Shown: piece after piece, positions 9,801-18,146 of the stretch
Layout of the letters: each line of letters begins with the position of its first letter
Position numbering within the stretch: the stretch's first letter is position 1
DNA from: Dyadobacter arcticus
GTDB taxonomy: Bacteria; Bacteroidota; Bacteroidia; Cytophagales; Spirosomataceae
Direction: 5' to 3'
Assembly: GCF_011762185.1 (NCBI RefSeq)
Contig: NZ_JAASQJ010000003.1
Span: forward strand, 992,001-1,056,000
DNA length: 64,000 nucleotides
Position numbers and translations under genes: made by a program
The notes under the pieces: generated by a model
Database searches by the model: none
Told to the model about the DNA's origin: nothing
What the model saw: the letters and a program-made list of their open reading frames with translations, nothing else

Positions 9801-10970
9801 ATCTTCCTGAAAATAATGGACGCCCGAGGGCATTTTCACTTTTGCAATCGGACTATTTGTGGTCACAATCTTGATAAGATGGCCTGGAATGGTCCCCATC
9901 CAAAGCGTACCGTCACGGGTAAGGCAAGCAGAAAAAAGGTTAAAATCAGGAAATCCGTCCGCGGGCGTTGCATATTTTGTCACAAGTCCAGACGCTGGCT
10001 CGTATCGGTTTGCGCCTGCATCAAATGTACCAATCCAGATCGCGCCTGCTGCATCTTCCTGGATAAACCGGATTCCGCTTGTAGGAAATGTCCGAAGGTT
10101 CTTTTCTTTTGGAAAGGGGCGGCTGAGCTTGCCACTGTGTTCGTCCTGAAAAGGATATCGGGTAAATTTGCCCGATTTGCGGTCCATTGTATGCAAACCA
10201 TCCCCACCCGTCCCCACCCAGAATGTGCCGCGACTATCCTCAAAAATGGCCAGCACCCTGTTTTCTATGAGGCTGTTCGCATCGCCAGGTTTGTTGAGAT
10301 AGCGGGTGAATGTATTTGTCTTGCGATCGAGTTTATTCAAACCTCCCTCAAAAAGCTTGCTACCGCCCTGATCGCCGGTGCCTACCCAAAGTGTGCCTTG
10401 CCTGTCCTCGTAAATACTGCTCACATGCTTGTGGCTCAGCGTCCGGGCTTTTTTTGCAACTGATAAATACGGAATGAATTTTTCGCTCGCTTTATCTAAA
10501 CGGTACAGCCCACCCACCGTGCCGACCCAGAGGTTACCCAAATGATCTTCAACCAGCGCACTGATGACATTGTCTTCATATTTGTATTCCTTGCGCTTGA
10601 TAACCTGATAGTGCGTGACTTTGTCTGTTCGGGGGTTTAGACAATCCAGTCCTGAATTCCATCCGCCGACCCAGATCAATCCGTCGCGGGTAGGACAAAT
10701 GCTCCGGATATTATTGCCTGCAAGAGAATTGGCATTTTTCGGATCATGTTGGTAAACTTTCCAGGTATAACCGTCGAAACGCATCAATCCTGAACCGGTA
10801 GCAAGCCAAAGATATCCTTGCGCGTCCTGACGGATATCCGCTATTTCCTGCGGATCAACACTCGGTGGCATACTAACCGTTTCAAGGGCAGGGTTTTGTG
10901 CCCAAAGCCGCATCCCGCTGAATAAAAAGAGCGTGAATGCAAGCAAATAGCGGATAGCAAATTGGATCAT
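6819..10970 (-). CDS. Hybrid two-component system sensor/regulator (HTCS)
   Basis: 1383 residues, the full single-protein layout: signal peptide (residues 1-24), periplasmic two-component propeller repeats (WVGT.GGL, LWIGT and similar, about 30-690), a Y_Y_Y domain (about 730-800), a membrane helix (about 805-825), HisKA with phospho-acceptor His near 854 (NVTHEFRTPLTLIL), HATPase (NLLSNAFKFTPDNG), receiver with Asp near 1178 (DLVISDIMMPKMDG), and an AraC-type HTH at about 1280-1375. In Bacteroidota these sense oligosaccharide or similar ligands in the periplasm and switch on a nearby uptake locus. No SusC/SusD pair adjoins it here, so its target is unclear. Confidence 0.96.
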   Translation of the reverse strand: MIQFAIRYLLAFTLFLFSGMRLWAQNPALETVSMPPSVDPQEIADIRQDAQGYLWLATGSGLMRFDGYTWKVYQHDPKNANSLAGNNIRSICPTRDGLIWVGGWNSGLDCLNPRTDKVTHYQVIKRKEYKYEDNVISALVEDHLGNLWVGTVGGLYRLDKASEKFIPYLSVAKKARTLSHKHVSSIYEDRQGTLWVGTGDQGGSKLFEGGLNKLDRKTNTFTRYLNKPGDANSLIENRVLAIFEDSRGTFWVGTGGDGLHTMDRKSGKFTRYPFQDEHSGKLSRPFPKEKNLRTFPTSGIRFIQEDAAGAIWIGTFDAGANRYEPASGLVTKYATPADGFPDFNLFSACLTRDGTLWMGTIPGHLIKIVTTNSPIAKVKMPSGVHYFQEDTSGTLWIGTIVGLTAADPVTKEAGKWLGEAARQTGLLTDHVTRLNSDRQGNRWISTWNNGLYQYQLTNGKFTHYLHDSLNMASISPGEAAGFYQDRSGANWVLTAGGLDKLDTKTGKFIHYRHQERDTTSLRNDYILVVKEDHAGAFWVGTNGGGLNLMDRATGKFKHFLAWSIVTELVEDASATLWVASSLGLHRYDRKRGVFVPFIDPGSGKQLSFVRSIVEDNEGNLWAAMPNGIAAISANRRSMRWFGANYGISPGEDFFFGGSYKRRDGSIYFGSMEKYFHFQPKVLLKHHPITPLLHFSAFRVHNQLITLPAKSVELAYNQNVFSIDFAAIDFRHPELHLYTYKLENYDLEWRPVSAERTANYFNVPPGKFKLRVRAANSDGIWVEKSIMIFISPPWWRTGWAFAVYVLMLAGLFFGGWQVLLRRERAKSAFNIREMKAQQLLEMDRLKSDFFANVTHEFRTPLTLILSPLEHWLSNMPDDDPYAQPFRSMRTNGRRLLHLVNQLLDLSKLDAGKMQLKTQPGDLIHLVHRIASSFSAIAENRGIAFQVTAPEGSLWLSFDADKLEKILNNLLSNAFKFTPDNGQVSLSMLLAPVPEIQKKPGEKPFVSAELKVTDSGTGIPPDQLERIFDRFHQVDHSLAREQEGSGIGLALTRELVELQGGTIAALSSAGQGSQFVVSMPLELLHPGQLGQQQAFFNPVSQEVSSISDIYEPLALQENQQVSGNANPDAPLVLVVEDNADLRNFICQSLTQHSAYRILKAIHGMEGYSLAQEHIPDLVISDIMMPKMDGIEFCRRLKTNEKTSHIPIILLTAKASGENKLHGLQTGADDYLTKPFEVKELLTRVHNLIEGRRQLKERYTRQVTLQPSNIAITSTDEQFLNRTMAIIERYMAEEHFSVEVFGREIGMSRMQLYRKLQALTGQSPSDFIRTVRLQRAAQLLSANSGTVSQIADQVGFASHSYFSKCFQEQYGKSPSAFVAELDRAHK

Positions 10971-11070
10971 GATGATCTAAGCAAGATTCGCTATTAAGCT
11001 ACCTTATTTTTCTTTGAATCAGGCGTTTAGAGTAGGAAACTTAGGGAGCGGAATACAATGAGGAAATTTA

Positions 11071-11787
11071 TTAGTCCTTCGATATTTTCAATGACATCAG
11101 TGTGACCTCGGACGATTCCAGAATTTCTTTGAATTCGGTGTCATTTTTAAATGCTAGTTGCGCAATGCTTCGCGTTTCATAATTGGCGGTAAAGGAATCT
11201 TCCTCGAATGGCCATGGGGACACAATAAGGTGCTGGTCATCTCTTTTCCATAATTCGTAATGCGCACCACCGGGGCCGGTGCTGATTTCAATCTTTCGTT
11301 CTTCGGGCTGGATCAGATCCTGACAAATCAATAGGGACATGGCATCGCAAAATTCAACCAATTCATAACTCGCTGCTATTTCTTCAGAAGTTGTTTTCGT
11401 CTGTCTGATCCATTCCTTTTCTCTTTTTTTTAGCGCGGCAAAATATGTTTTGGCGGATGGTTCTTTTCCATACAGGAATGTGACATGTCGTGCGATTAAC
11501 AACGCAACATATAAGCCCTTTTCAATAGCGCGTGCCAGCAAATGATCACATTCTTCCTTGTTAAATTTATTGGCTTTAAAATTTTTCGGCCCGCCGGATT
11601 GTGTCAGAAGATCCGAACTATTTAACTCGTTGCTCACATCGTCGTGCTCTGCGGTGGCAATCAGCGTTTCAACCCATCTTTCCGGTTGTTTGCTTCTCTT
11701 CCAATGGCCGCAAATCTGGCCTGCCAGCAGTCCGTGGGAACGTTGCAAAATAATGGACCATCCTTCTTCTGTGTAAGTTACAATCAT
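11071..11787 (-). CDS. DUF3891 family protein
   Basis: 238 residues. The N-terminus (GWSIILQRSHGLLAGQICGHW) and the following ATAEHDDV segment match the DUF3891 family, whose function is unknown; conserved His residues suggest a metal-binding helical fold. No signal peptide or membrane segment, so cytosolic. It stands alone: 100 bases upstream of the hybrid sensor gene in the same direction, with no shared theme. The ATG at 11787 begins the conserved motif region almost at once, so the start is secure. Confidence 0.75.
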   Translation of the reverse strand: MIVTYTEEGWSIILQRSHGLLAGQICGHWKRSKQPERWVETLIATAEHDDVSNELNSSDLLTQSGGPKNFKANKFNKEECDHLLARAIEKGLYVALLIARHVTFLYGKEPSAKTYFAALKKREKEWIRQTKTTSEEIAASYELVEFCDAMSLLICQDLIQPEERKIEISTGPGGAHYELWKRDDQHLIVSPWPFEEDSFTANYETRSIAQLAFKNDTEFKEILESSEVTLMSLKISKD

Positions 11788-11826
11788 GAAATAGGCCTAG
11801 ATTAAAAACGTGCCACATATGTATAA

Positions 11827-11916
11827 TTTCCGGCACTGCTGGATCGGGAAGATGTGTTGCGGCACCTGGAAAAACAGGAGAAGCTGAATCCGGCGAAAAC
11901 ATTCCGCTCTAAATAA
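11827..11916 (+). pseudogene. Possible C-terminal gene remnant
   Basis: Between two minus-strand genes the plus strand keeps a short open stretch, FPALLDREDVLRHLEKQEKL and then NPAKTFRSK, followed by TAA. The charged amphipathic sequence with a natural-looking C-terminus suggests the tail of a lost protein, but no family is recognised and no start exists. Chance cannot be excluded. Confidence 0.2.
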
Positions 11917-11921
11917 ATTGT

Positions 11922-12788
11922 CTATTTGATTTCGGCCACACCTTCGGAAACTGCGGGAAACTTTTTAAATAATGCACCGTCATGGCCAGGGATAATGAAT
12001 TTGGGATCTGTCACCATGGATTTCATTCGCTCAATCGCTTTTAAATATCCCGGCGCATCAAAGGTGCCGCCGGGAGAAGCAGGTGCCGGATGTTCCAGGT
12101 TATAATAAATCCAAATGTTGTCAGAGGCGAAGATAACCTTATTACTACCTGTATTGACCAGCACATATTGAGAGTCGAAAGTATGTCGGGACCCGGTATA
12201 CACGGTTATTCCCGGCAGGATTTGCTTATCATCTCCGTCAACAAGCGTCACTTTGCCATTTAAGTTTAACTCCACTACCTGTCGGACAGTCTTTTTGTCA
12301 AAGCCGCCGTTTTGGCCCTCCTTTTGCCAGGCGCCTCCAATGAAATATTCGTAGTCCTTCTTCTGCATCCATAATTGAGCATTGGGGAATAAACTTATTC
12401 CATCGAGGTGGTCCCAATGCGGGTGACTTAAAATAATATCAGTAACATCTTCCGCCTTCACTCCTATTTTTGAGAGGGCAGAATCAGGCCTGATGTAACT
12501 GGTGAGCTTAAATTCTTTCGCACCTTCGTTATCGCCTAAAAAACCCGCATCTACCAAAATGCTTTTTCCATTACCGCCTTTGATCAGCCAAACCATGAAG
12601 TCGATCTCAACTTTATCCGTCTTTGATCCGCCATCAGCCCAGTCACCGATTGTAAAGGGATAAGATGAATCTGCAAATTTTACCGCATAGACCTTATAGG
12701 TTGGAGTTTGTGCATGGATACAATGCAGGGAAAGCAGCATTGGAACAATCAGCATTAGCTTAATTTTCCGGTAGGAGAAGCTGATCAT
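11922..12788 (-). CDS. Secreted metallo-beta-lactamase-fold hydrolase
   Basis: 288 residues from ATG 12788; an upstream TTG at 12830 would add 14 residues before the signal peptide and is unlikely. The signal peptide ends at HCIHAQ (about residue 26). Metal ligands are plain: SHPHWDHLDG (His122, His124, Asp126, His127 in this numbering), a GSRHTFDSQ His, ASDNIW Asp and a C-terminal PGHDG His. The spacing resembles N-acyl-homoserine lactonase and related esterases rather than true beta-lactamases. The gene follows the DUF2071 gene by 55 bases on the same strand and may be co-transcribed. Substrate unknown. Confidence 0.88.
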   Translation of the reverse strand: MISFSYRKIKLMLIVPMLLSLHCIHAQTPTYKVYAVKFADSSYPFTIGDWADGGSKTDKVEIDFMVWLIKGGNGKSILVDAGFLGDNEGAKEFKLTSYIRPDSALSKIGVKAEDVTDIILSHPHWDHLDGISLFPNAQLWMQKKDYEYFIGGAWQKEGQNGGFDKKTVRQVVELNLNGKVTLVDGDDKQILPGITVYTGSRHTFDSQYVLVNTGSNKVIFASDNIWIYYNLEHPAPASPGGTFDAPGYLKAIERMKSMVTDPKFIIPGHDGALFKKFPAVSEGVAEIK

Positions 12789-12843
12789 ATAGAAAAGGTT
12801 CTGAAGAATGAGTAATGCCAATTTACTCAACTGATCCTAATTA

Positions 12844-13560
12844 TTATACAAACCGGTTCCTTTTCCATTTAACACTCACGGTGGAGCCTTCCGCGAGAAA
12901 TACAGAATCAGGTTTAACATTGTTTAAAAACGCAAAGTCCTTGCCGTACATCGTTTCAAAATTACAGTCGATTTGGTAGCTGGTCACGTCATTCACGTTC
13001 CATCTTGGGTGCTGCACGGCGTATTCCTCTGAGGTTCGCTCGTCCACCCTGGTATATCCGTAGTAATGTTCAAATATAAATTCCTCTTCGCTTCCGACTA
13101 TAAGAGGCTTATTTATTGCCTGTGCCTCGGCGTAGATGCTTTTCCACTCCTTATCATTGATCCACTGATACTTAACCCGTTTGACATTTTCGTTAACCGT
13201 CCAGTCATGCGTTGTTGGCACCGCTACATAATGCTCTTTATAAAGATAGTTTGCGACCCAGGCTACAAACCGGTTTGGTACCGTTTCATTCACGAAAACC
13301 ACACCGCGACGCACTTCACTGCCTACTTTGCGGGTCACGTAAAATCTTAAATTGATTTCCTCAAAAGTCCCAAGAAATGGAATTGGCAGGCCGAATATCC
13401 GGGTATCCCTGAAAAGAAAACCGACCAGGCTCACGAAGGTTTTTCCGTCATGATAATCGAGTTCCGTGCCCTTTGGCAGGTACGGTAAAAGTATTTCCGG
13501 TCCAATGCTGTAATTGGCCATGATCAGGTTTTCCCACTTTGCATTTAAAAAATTGGTCAC
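12844..13560 (-). CDS. DUF2071 (YqjF-like) family protein
   Basis: 238 residues. FLNAKWENLIMANYSIGPE, the LPYLPKGTELD segment, VSLVGFLFRDTRIFG and the E-N/T-V-PNRFVAW region match DUF2071, a family of uncharacterised cytosolic proteins of about this length. The start is GTG at 13560: a TAG lies in frame six bases upstream, and the first ATG would remove conserved residues. Followed by the metallo-hydrolase gene in the same direction. Confidence 0.85.
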   Translation of the reverse strand: MTNFLNAKWENLIMANYSIGPEILLPYLPKGTELDYHDGKTFVSLVGFLFRDTRIFGLPIPFLGTFEEINLRFYVTRKVGSEVRRGVVFVNETVPNRFVAWVANYLYKEHYVAVPTTHDWTVNENVKRVKYQWINDKEWKSIYAEAQAINKPLIVGSEEEFIFEHYYGYTRVDERTSEEYAVQHPRWNVNDVTSYQIDCNFETMYGKDFAFLNNVKPDSVFLAEGSTVSVKWKRNRFV

Positions 13561-13760
13561 AATCTAATTTTTGGGTATGTTAAAACTAACAGAACTTTGA
13601 CACAAGTAATTTCAAGTATTCAAATTCTCTCGATAATCCCTCCAAAGAGCCGGACGCCTAACAACTGTTTTTTATTGACCAATGAAATGTGGTCCTTTTA
13701 ATATTGCGTTCCTATGTCATTTCTTGATTTCTATCAAGTGCGGAAACCGAAACACTTTTC

Positions 13761-13768
13761 TATTTTTG
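13761..13768 (+). promoter_or_regulatory. Candidate -7 promoter element (TATTTTTG)
   Basis: TATTTTTG fits the Bacteroidota -7 consensus TAnnTTTG and lies 32 bases before the VOC gene start at 13800. No TTG is found at the usual -33 distance, so this is weak. Confidence 0.3.
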
Positions 13769-13799
13769 TTTTTCATTAAACAGAAAATTTAAGTACACG

Positions 13800-14171
13800 A
13801 TGGAACATCGAGCTGCATCGCTTCGGCCATTTATTGGGGCAAAAGATTTTGAAGTATCCAGGCGCTTTTATCGTGACCTGGGATTTGAGGAGACTGTGCT
13901 GGGTCCTGATTTTTCTGTTTTCAAAATCAAACAGCTCGCTTTTTATCTGCAAGATTCTTATGTGAAGGATTGGATAGATAACACCATGATCTTCCTTGAA
14001 GTCGATGATGTTGACCGTTACTATAACGAACTGCTTGCATTGAACCTGCCCAGCAAATATGAAGGGACAAGATTGACACCTATCCAAGTGGATTACTGGG
14101 GCCGGGAATGCTTCTTGCACGATCCCTCTGGGATTCTCTGGCACTTTGGGCAATTTAACCAAACCAGCTAA
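13800..14171 (+). CDS. VOC-family (glyoxalase/bleomycin-resistance-like) protein
   Basis: 123 residues covering one VOC module: beta-alpha-beta half 1 (ASLRPFIGAKDFEVSRRFYR DLGF pattern) and half 2 (NTMIFLEVDDVDRYYNEL) ending in HDPSGILWHFGQ. Such proteins dimerise to form dioxygenase, lyase or antibiotic-binding sites. No substrate can be read from the sequence. The overall look is closest to bleomycin-resistance-like proteins. It stands alone upstream of the RluA-like fragment. Confidence 0.82.
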   Translation: MEHRAASLRPFIGAKDFEVSRRFYRDLGFEETVLGPDFSVFKIKQLAFYLQDSYVKDWIDNTMIFLEVDDVDRYYNELLALNLPSKYEGTRLTPIQVDYWGRECFLHDPSGILWHFGQFNQTS

Positions 14172-14245
14172 ATGGCCTATACTTACAGAGGTTTTGTAAG
14201 TATTGACCACCAAATGCATAAAACTAGCCCCAACCCCAAAATCCT

Positions 14246-15055
14246 TTGTTAACACCCTCCCATCCGACTGTCAACCCGTTTTTCACGCCTTTCGAAGGAT
14301 CGATAGCAGATTATTCCTTACCCGATAAATTCCCTTCGCCATTCAATTACATTCCTCATCCGCTGAGTTTACCGGCCGTTGAAATGCTCCAGTTACATCT
14401 GGAAACCCAGCAGGATTGGCAGCATAACTTTGGATTATCGGATGAGGCAGGAAGCGTAATTGGTAAAATGTTTGGCGTGTTGGTGGTCAGGACCGAGCGA
14501 AATGAAATTGGGTACCTTGCAGCGTTTTCAGGGAAACTTGCGGGAGGAAATCATCATGCCCGATTTGTACCCCCAATTTTCGACGGAATAGCCAAAGGGG
14601 GGTTTTTGAATGCGGGGATGATAGCGCTTTCCAGGATGAATTCCGAAATCAGGATGCGGGAAGATCAGAAAAGTGAATCCCACGAGACTCAGGTTAGGAA
14701 TTTGAAAGTATTGCGAAGAAACCACTCCGTTTCCTTACAAAATGAGATTTTTGATCAGTATCGCTTTCTGAACCAGACTGGCGAGGAGTGCAGTCTGCGC
14801 AAAATCTTCGTCGATGCTTCTTACAAAAATCCACCTGCTGGTGCCGGTGAATGTGCCGCGCCTAAATTGCTCCAATATGCTTTTCGGCACAACATGAAAC
14901 CGATCGCGATGGCTGAATTCTGGTGGGGCCTGTCCCCTAAATCCGACTTTTGGAAACACGGCCATTTTTATCCCGCATGCCGCGAAAAATGTGCGCCTAT
15001 TCTCGAACATATGTTGTCTGCGACGGAAACATACGCGGAGCCAACTTTATCTTAA
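14246..15055 (+). CDS. RluA-type N-terminal domain without the pseudouridine synthase domain
   Basis: 269 residues. FNYIPHPLSLPAVEMLQLHL, then WQHNFGL, GKMFGVLVVRTERNEIGYLA, AFSGKLAGGNHHARFVPPIF, PPAGAGECAAPKLLQYAF, AEFWWGLSPKSDFWKHGHF and YPACREKCAPILEHML match, in order, the long N-terminal domain of the roughly 550-residue RluA-family pseudouridine synthases of gammaproteobacteria and Bacteroidota. The protein stops at AEPTLS, just where the linker into the catalytic domain (YEDxxxxVVNKPxG, HRLDxxTSG) should begin; neither motif occurs downstream. The start is a TTG (14246); an in-frame TAG lies at 14225. Either a decayed gene or a stand-alone domain protein. Confidence 0.75.
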   Translation: MLTPSHPTVNPFFTPFEGSIADYSLPDKFPSPFNYIPHPLSLPAVEMLQLHLETQQDWQHNFGLSDEAGSVIGKMFGVLVVRTERNEIGYLAAFSGKLAGGNHHARFVPPIFDGIAKGGFLNAGMIALSRMNSEIRMREDQKSESHETQVRNLKVLRRNHSVSLQNEIFDQYRFLNQTGEECSLRKIFVDASYKNPPAGAGECAAPKLLQYAFRHNMKPIAMAEFWWGLSPKSDFWKHGHFYPACREKCAPILEHMLSATETYAEPTLS

Positions 15056-15084
15056 TGCGAAGTACCGGACCTCGATGCCGCCTG

Positions 15085-15777
15085 TCACCTTACAATCGCA
15101 CCCAGAACATCATCCCGCAGCTGACGGCTGATGGGTACCTGCTTTCCGGCGATCAGCAACATATTGCCTTCGACAGCATTCACTTTGTTGATGGCTACAA
15201 TAAAGGATTTGTGTGTTTGGAAAAACCCGCGTTTGGGAAGTCGCTCGGCCAATGCTTTGAATGTGCTGTGGGTAATGACCTTTTTCCCGGGCATGTGGAT
15301 GATCACATAGTTTTGCATGGCTTCAAGATATAATATTTCCTCAAAAACGATTTTTTCCAGACGGCCATCGGCTTTTACAAATAAGTAGGCGGGCTCATTT
15401 TTATCATGAAGCAAATCGAAATAGTCCCGCGCTTTGTTGGCTGCTTTTAGGAAACGTTCGTAGGAGATAGGTTTCAACATATAATCAAGCACGTCCAGCT
15501 CAAATCCTTCCACCGCATATTCTTTAAAAGCAGTGGTAAAAATCACCTTAGGCGGGTTAACGCATGACCGCAGAAATTCAATTCCGCTGATATGAGGCAT
15601 TTGTATATCCAGAAATAATAGATCAACAGATTCCGTTTTAAGCATTTGGCCAAGCTCCATGGCGTCTTCACATTCACCCTTCAAATCCAAGAACCTGGTT
15701 TTGTCCACATACGCCCGCAAGCCTTTGCGGGCGTATGGTTCGTCGTCGGTGATGATGCAGCTGATCGGTTGGTTCAT
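15085..15777 (-). CDS. LytTR-family response regulator
   Basis: 230 residues: receiver domain (IITDDEPYA acidic pocket, phospho-acceptor Asp57 in LLFLDIQMPHISG, Lys at MLKPI) and C-terminal LytTR DNA-binding domain (about 130-230: FVKADGRLEKI, ILYLEAMQNYV, FFQTHKSFIVAINKV). It ends convergently to the RluA-like gene and begins 1 base after the sensor kinase gene, with which it forms a two-component pair. Target genes unknown; the acyltransferase upstream in the same operon is a possible link to cell-surface modification. Confidence 0.95.
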   Translation of the reverse strand: MNQPISCIITDDEPYARKGLRAYVDKTRFLDLKGECEDAMELGQMLKTESVDLLFLDIQMPHISGIEFLRSCVNPPKVIFTTAFKEYAVEGFELDVLDYMLKPISYERFLKAANKARDYFDLLHDKNEPAYLFVKADGRLEKIVFEEILYLEAMQNYVIIHMPGKKVITHSTFKALAERLPKRGFFQTHKSFIVAINKVNAVEGNMLLIAGKQVPISRQLRDDVLGAIVR

Positions 15778-15778
15778 A

Positions 15779-16807
15779 TCAGAATATCAGTTCAAGTTCC
15801 GCTGTAAAATGGTCGCTCTGCTTTTCCAATAGTAAATGGTGCCTTCCGGGATACAGAAGTTCAAGCCGCCTTTTCAGGTTTTCAATGCCAATCCCTCCCT
15901 TTTCAGCACGGGCATGATCCAGCTCGGGCAGATCGTTTTCAACTCTGAATGTAATGCCGTCGCTGCTGCTGGTCGCGGCGATGGTAATGCCATAATTCCC
16001 GCCGACATATTTAAAAGCATTTTCAACCAGCGGTAAAAATAACAGTGGGTAAACCTGTTGATCGCTCAAAGTCGGGTCGAATTCTGTTTTCAGTTTCATT
16101 TTCTTGCTTGTTCTGACTTTGTGCAATAGAATGTAATTTTGAAGATAAGCCAGTTCCTCCCTCATAGTAACCTTTTGCTGGCGGTCGTAAAGCTGATAGC
16201 GCAGCAACTCGGATAATAACTCAATGCTTTGCTTTGCGCCGGGCACATCGTCATCGATCTGAAAATAAATGGTATTCAGTGCATTGAACAAAAAATGAGG
16301 ATGATATTGCGCCTTCAAAAATCTTAGCTCGGTCTGCAAATTTTCATTGGCCAACTTTTCTGAAAGCAACCGGTGCTGCACATACCCTTTCAGATAAGTC
16401 CGGCTGCGGATGATGCCATAATAGATTAAGGTATAAAGTAGTGGAATTGTGTTGATGGTGGCCATGTCATTCATTGATAATCCGTCGTCGGTAAGCGCCG
16501 TAAATGGCAGAAGGATCCCGTTTGCAACAATCACTGACATCGCTACCACCATCAAAAGCTCTTTGCCAAGCGATGCAGAATCCGCCTCACCTGCTACGCG
16601 ATGCCTATCGGTATAGTCGCAAATCCTGCTCACCCCAAAGACGACAACGTATCCGGTAATGATACTTATTCCTAATTCAAGTGACGTAGTGAGTACCGGT
16701 CTTTGCCAAAAATGAAACGAGGATCCTATATCCTGCAAAAGCCTGATCGTGAAGTAATTGATAAGCCCGTAAATCCCAGGAAATACAATTTTGAACAATC
16801 TTTTCAT
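15779..16807 (-). CDS. LytS-type sensor histidine kinase
   Basis: 342 residues. About four membrane helices occupy residues 5-145; the cytosolic part begins with a short coil and the His_kinase motif AQYHPHFLFNALNTIYFQ (phospho-acceptor His near 170), then an ATPase domain with LPLVENAFKYVGG and GGIGIENLKRRLELLY. No extracellular sensor domain is large enough to name a ligand. One base separates it from its response regulator and 3 bases from the acyltransferase, so the three genes form one transcript. Confidence 0.93.
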   Translation of the reverse strand: MKRLFKIVFPGIYGLINYFTIRLLQDIGSSFHFWQRPVLTTSLELGISIITGYVVVFGVSRICDYTDRHRVAGEADSASLGKELLMVVAMSVIVANGILLPFTALTDDGLSMNDMATINTIPLLYTLIYYGIIRSRTYLKGYVQHRLLSEKLANENLQTELRFLKAQYHPHFLFNALNTIYFQIDDDVPGAKQSIELLSELLRYQLYDRQQKVTMREELAYLQNYILLHKVRTSKKMKLKTEFDPTLSDQQVYPLLFLPLVENAFKYVGGNYGITIAATSSSDGITFRVENDLPELDHARAEKGGIGIENLKRRLELLYPGRHHLLLEKQSDHFTAELELIF

Positions 16808-16810
16808 TAG

Positions 16811-18019
16811 CTAAACCAGTATTCTTTCCACTACTTTAATGCTTTTGGGTTTGTCAGTTATTTCCACCTTGCCTATTAATTTTTCCATGGGTTTCATGCC
16901 AAACAGGAACCGCATAACCGGATAAGGCTTTATCAGCAAATGAAATATTCCCATTGTAAAAAACAAGGTGACGCCAACGGTATAAATGTATTTCATCAGC
17001 ACCGTATCCTGATTATTACGGGTAATATAGTAAGCTAAAATGACGATTATGGTTTGGTGCAGGATATAAAAAGGGTATACTGCCTGATTCAGATAATTTA
17101 AAGCGGGGTGAAAGCGGTTCAGATATTGCTTTCCATAGCCCACCAATCCGAGTACCCAACTCCAGGCTATGACCGGGCTCAATGTCCGGAAAATAACGCG
17201 TCCCCACTCGGCCATAAACGCATTGTCCGTGTCAGGAAGCAGCCATAAATAATAAAGGGGAATAAGGCAAAGAAAACCAATGGTGATCGCGAAGCGACGG
17301 TTTCGCTGCAAACTGTTCATGAGGGACGGCTGTAAAATGCAAAAGAAACCGGCTAGCAGAAATAACAGCCAATAAACAAAAAAGCAGCCATCCTGAATGA
17401 GGTTATTGGTTTCGGGGAATTGCTCGCTTAACATTGTATACCAGACAATGGACGGAAGAGCCAGCACATAAACCCATTTGCCTTTACCCAATACATCCAG
17501 AGACATTCTGAACTTACGGCTTTTCTCAGACATCAGCCACATAAAAACGGGTGCAAAAACGATATCGTAAACAAACAGGTAAACAATGAACCAAAGGTGG
17601 TGCCAGCTGAAACTTCCCTTTGGATAAGGCTCGAACTGAAACACAGTTTTGTAAAAATCCCAATAATTCCCGCTAAATCCCTGTGTAATGCGCTCCAAGT
17701 AAATCTGAGGCGGCACAATGATGAACATCCCGACCAGCAATGGAATGAATAACCTCGTAAACCGCATTTTAATAAAACTCACTGCTGTGCGGCGCTGCAT
17801 CATATAATAGCTGACCGTTCCCGAAATGAAGAACAGTAGCGGCATGCGCACCAAATGCATGAAATAATTAGACATTGCCATAAGCGGACTGGTTTGCGCA
17901 TTGCGAACGTGCCACCATTCGTCTGATACGTAAGGCATTGCGGAGTGGAAAATGAGGACACCGGCAATGGAGATGATCCTTAACCAATCCAGGTAGCTTT
18001 GTCGTTTGGTAGTTTCCAT
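16811..18019 (-). CDS. Membrane acyltransferase (acyltransferase-3 family)
   Basis: 402 residues from ATG 18019 (METTKRQSYLDWLRI); a TTG 33 bases upstream is less likely. About ten membrane helices. The N-terminal YLDWLRIISIAGVLIFHSAM has the DWLR-x(n)-H pattern of this family with the catalytic His in HSAMP, and RMPLLFFISGTVSYYMMQRR follows. Such proteins O-acylate exported glycans or lipids. First gene of the operon with the LytS/LytTR pair, so the pair may control surface acylation; this is inference. Confidence 0.88.
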   Translation of the reverse strand: METTKRQSYLDWLRIISIAGVLIFHSAMPYVSDEWWHVRNAQTSPLMAMSNYFMHLVRMPLLFFISGTVSYYMMQRRTAVSFIKMRFTRLFIPLLVGMFIIVPPQIYLERITQGFSGNYWDFYKTVFQFEPYPKGSFSWHHLWFIVYLFVYDIVFAPVFMWLMSEKSRKFRMSLDVLGKGKWVYVLALPSIVWYTMLSEQFPETNNLIQDGCFFVYWLLFLLAGFFCILQPSLMNSLQRNRRFAITIGFLCLIPLYYLWLLPDTDNAFMAEWGRVIFRTLSPVIAWSWVLGLVGYGKQYLNRFHPALNYLNQAVYPFYILHQTIIVILAYYITRNNQDTVLMKYIYTVGVTLFFTMGIFHLLIKPYPVMRFLFGMKPMEKLIGKVEITDKPKSIKVVERILV

Positions 18020-18146
18020 ATTTCTTTTTGTTTTTTCTTCAAAAGAATGCAATGCAGGCTTTCCGATGAGATTTCTTTGACCAATTGCAGGTTATTGGTG
18101 ACATTCAGGCGGTTTTTGGTATATTCCATTTCGCAACCTTATCTCT

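Noticed and set aside
11669..11902. 77-codon minus-strand frame overlapping the DUF3891 gene
   Set aside because: It is the wrong frame of a real gene and its residues show no motif.
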